Source of the DNA: a virus
IMG/VR virus record: IMGVR_UViG_3300033154_000104
Location: 1-42,226 of that record
Strand: one strand, 5' to 3'
Length of the DNA stretch: 42,226 nucleotides
Part shown: one piece after another, positions 42,052 through 42,226 of the stretch
How positions within the stretch are numbered: the stretch's first letter is position 1
Layout: every line of letters begins with the position of its first letter
Position numbers and translations under genes: made by a program
The notes under the pieces: model-generated
The model's input: only the letters and a program-made list of their open reading frames with translations
Told to the model about the DNA's origin: nothing
The model's database searches: none

Positions 42052-42226
42052 ATGAAGAAGGTCACCACCGACATGCAGGACAACTGCCGCTCCTGCAACG
42101 CACGCATCGTCTGGGGCCAGGACCAGGACGGGACGCGAATGCCGTTCAACTACGTCCGCGTCCGCGCCTACCGCTACGAGGGCCTGATGGCGCCAGACTT
42201 CCAACCCATCTTCAAGAAATCAAAGG
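42052..42226 (+). CDS. Zinc-ribbon-like small protein, 3' end outside window
   Basis: Begins at ATG 42052 after AGAAGGAGGAG and is still open at the window edge after 58 codons. CRSC near residue 12 is followed by NARIVWGQDQDGTRMPFN. This matches common phage small proteins with C-x2-C, a W, and a P-x-N/D turn that bind zinc and perhaps DNA. The second cysteine pair, if present, lies beyond the window. Confidence 0.55.
   Translation, partial: MKKVTTDMQDNCRSCNARIVWGQDQDGTRMPFNYVRVRAYRYEGLMAPDFQPIFKKSK

Noticed and set aside
1-42226. tRNA, rRNA, IS elements, integrase or attachment sites
   Set aside because: No cloverleaf, transposase, DDE, or recombinase motif, and no long terminal repeat was seen by eye; I could have missed a degenerate one.

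Overview
The window is about 42.2 kb of GC-rich DNA, roughly 65% G+C by eye, with nearly every gene on the + strand. It reads as most of a tailed-phage genome or prophage of the short-tailed (podovirus-like) architecture. Evidence is a terminase, portal, scaffold, coat, adaptor, tail hub, ejection protein and tailspike order, very tight gene packing (ATGA, GTGA and TAAGTG junctions), and many small unrecognised ORFs. Shine-Dalgarno sites are strong AGGAGG types and third codon positions are mostly G or C. I cannot name the host. Signal-peptide-like leaders and strong SD sites fit a GC-rich bacterium. No tRNA, rRNA, IS element, CRISPR array or integrase was seen.

Layout. (1) 1-4.7 kb: a hairpin, a small-terminase candidate, a short AT-richer gap with three GGAGTCCC repeats, a Cys-rich protein, the large terminase, an Acb2-family (anti-CBASS cyclic-nucleotide sponge) protein, and several small ORFs. 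(2) 4.7-9.0 kb: portal, scaffold candidate and major capsid protein. (3) 9.1-15.2 kb: small structural-like genes. These include five tandem paralogues of 90-95 residues and a 719-residue protein with sixteen units of a 20-residue repeat. (4) 15.2-21.4 kb: adaptor, tail hub and candidate ejection or tail proteins. (5) 21.4-32.3 kb: a 3142-residue polyvalent protein joining a hydrophobic, low-complexity N-terminus to an adenine-type methylase and an SF2 helicase. A different frame takes over coding composition at 24.7-25.0 kb, and the protein seems to continue after a frame break at 30.79 kb. (6) 32.3-36.5 kb: a tailspike split by a 5-bp tandem duplication, a secreted beta protein, and a lysis-like cluster of tiny membrane proteins plus an HExxH protein. 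(7) 36.5-37.0 kb: a non-coding control region with several inverted repeats ahead of an XRE repressor. (8) 37.2-42.2 kb: an early or recombination module with a Cys-rich RDF-like protein, a RecB/Cas4-like Fe-S nuclease with an altered catalytic motif, a Rad50/SbcC-like zinc-hook ATPase and small zinc-binding proteins. The last gene runs off the window.

How the parts may work together: groups 1-6 look like one long late operon making virions. The giant methylase-helicase sits where ejection proteins normally lie, so it is probably packaged and delivered with the DNA (as P1 DarB is) to protect incoming DNA. The Acb2-like protein would blunt CBASS or Thoeris signalling. The right end probably processes DNA ends and recombines, under the XRE protein and the 36.5-37 kb control region. 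The observations I rate highest are the Acb2-like gene, the five-paralogue cassette, the frame switch inside the giant ORF, and the 5-bp duplication splitting the tailspike.
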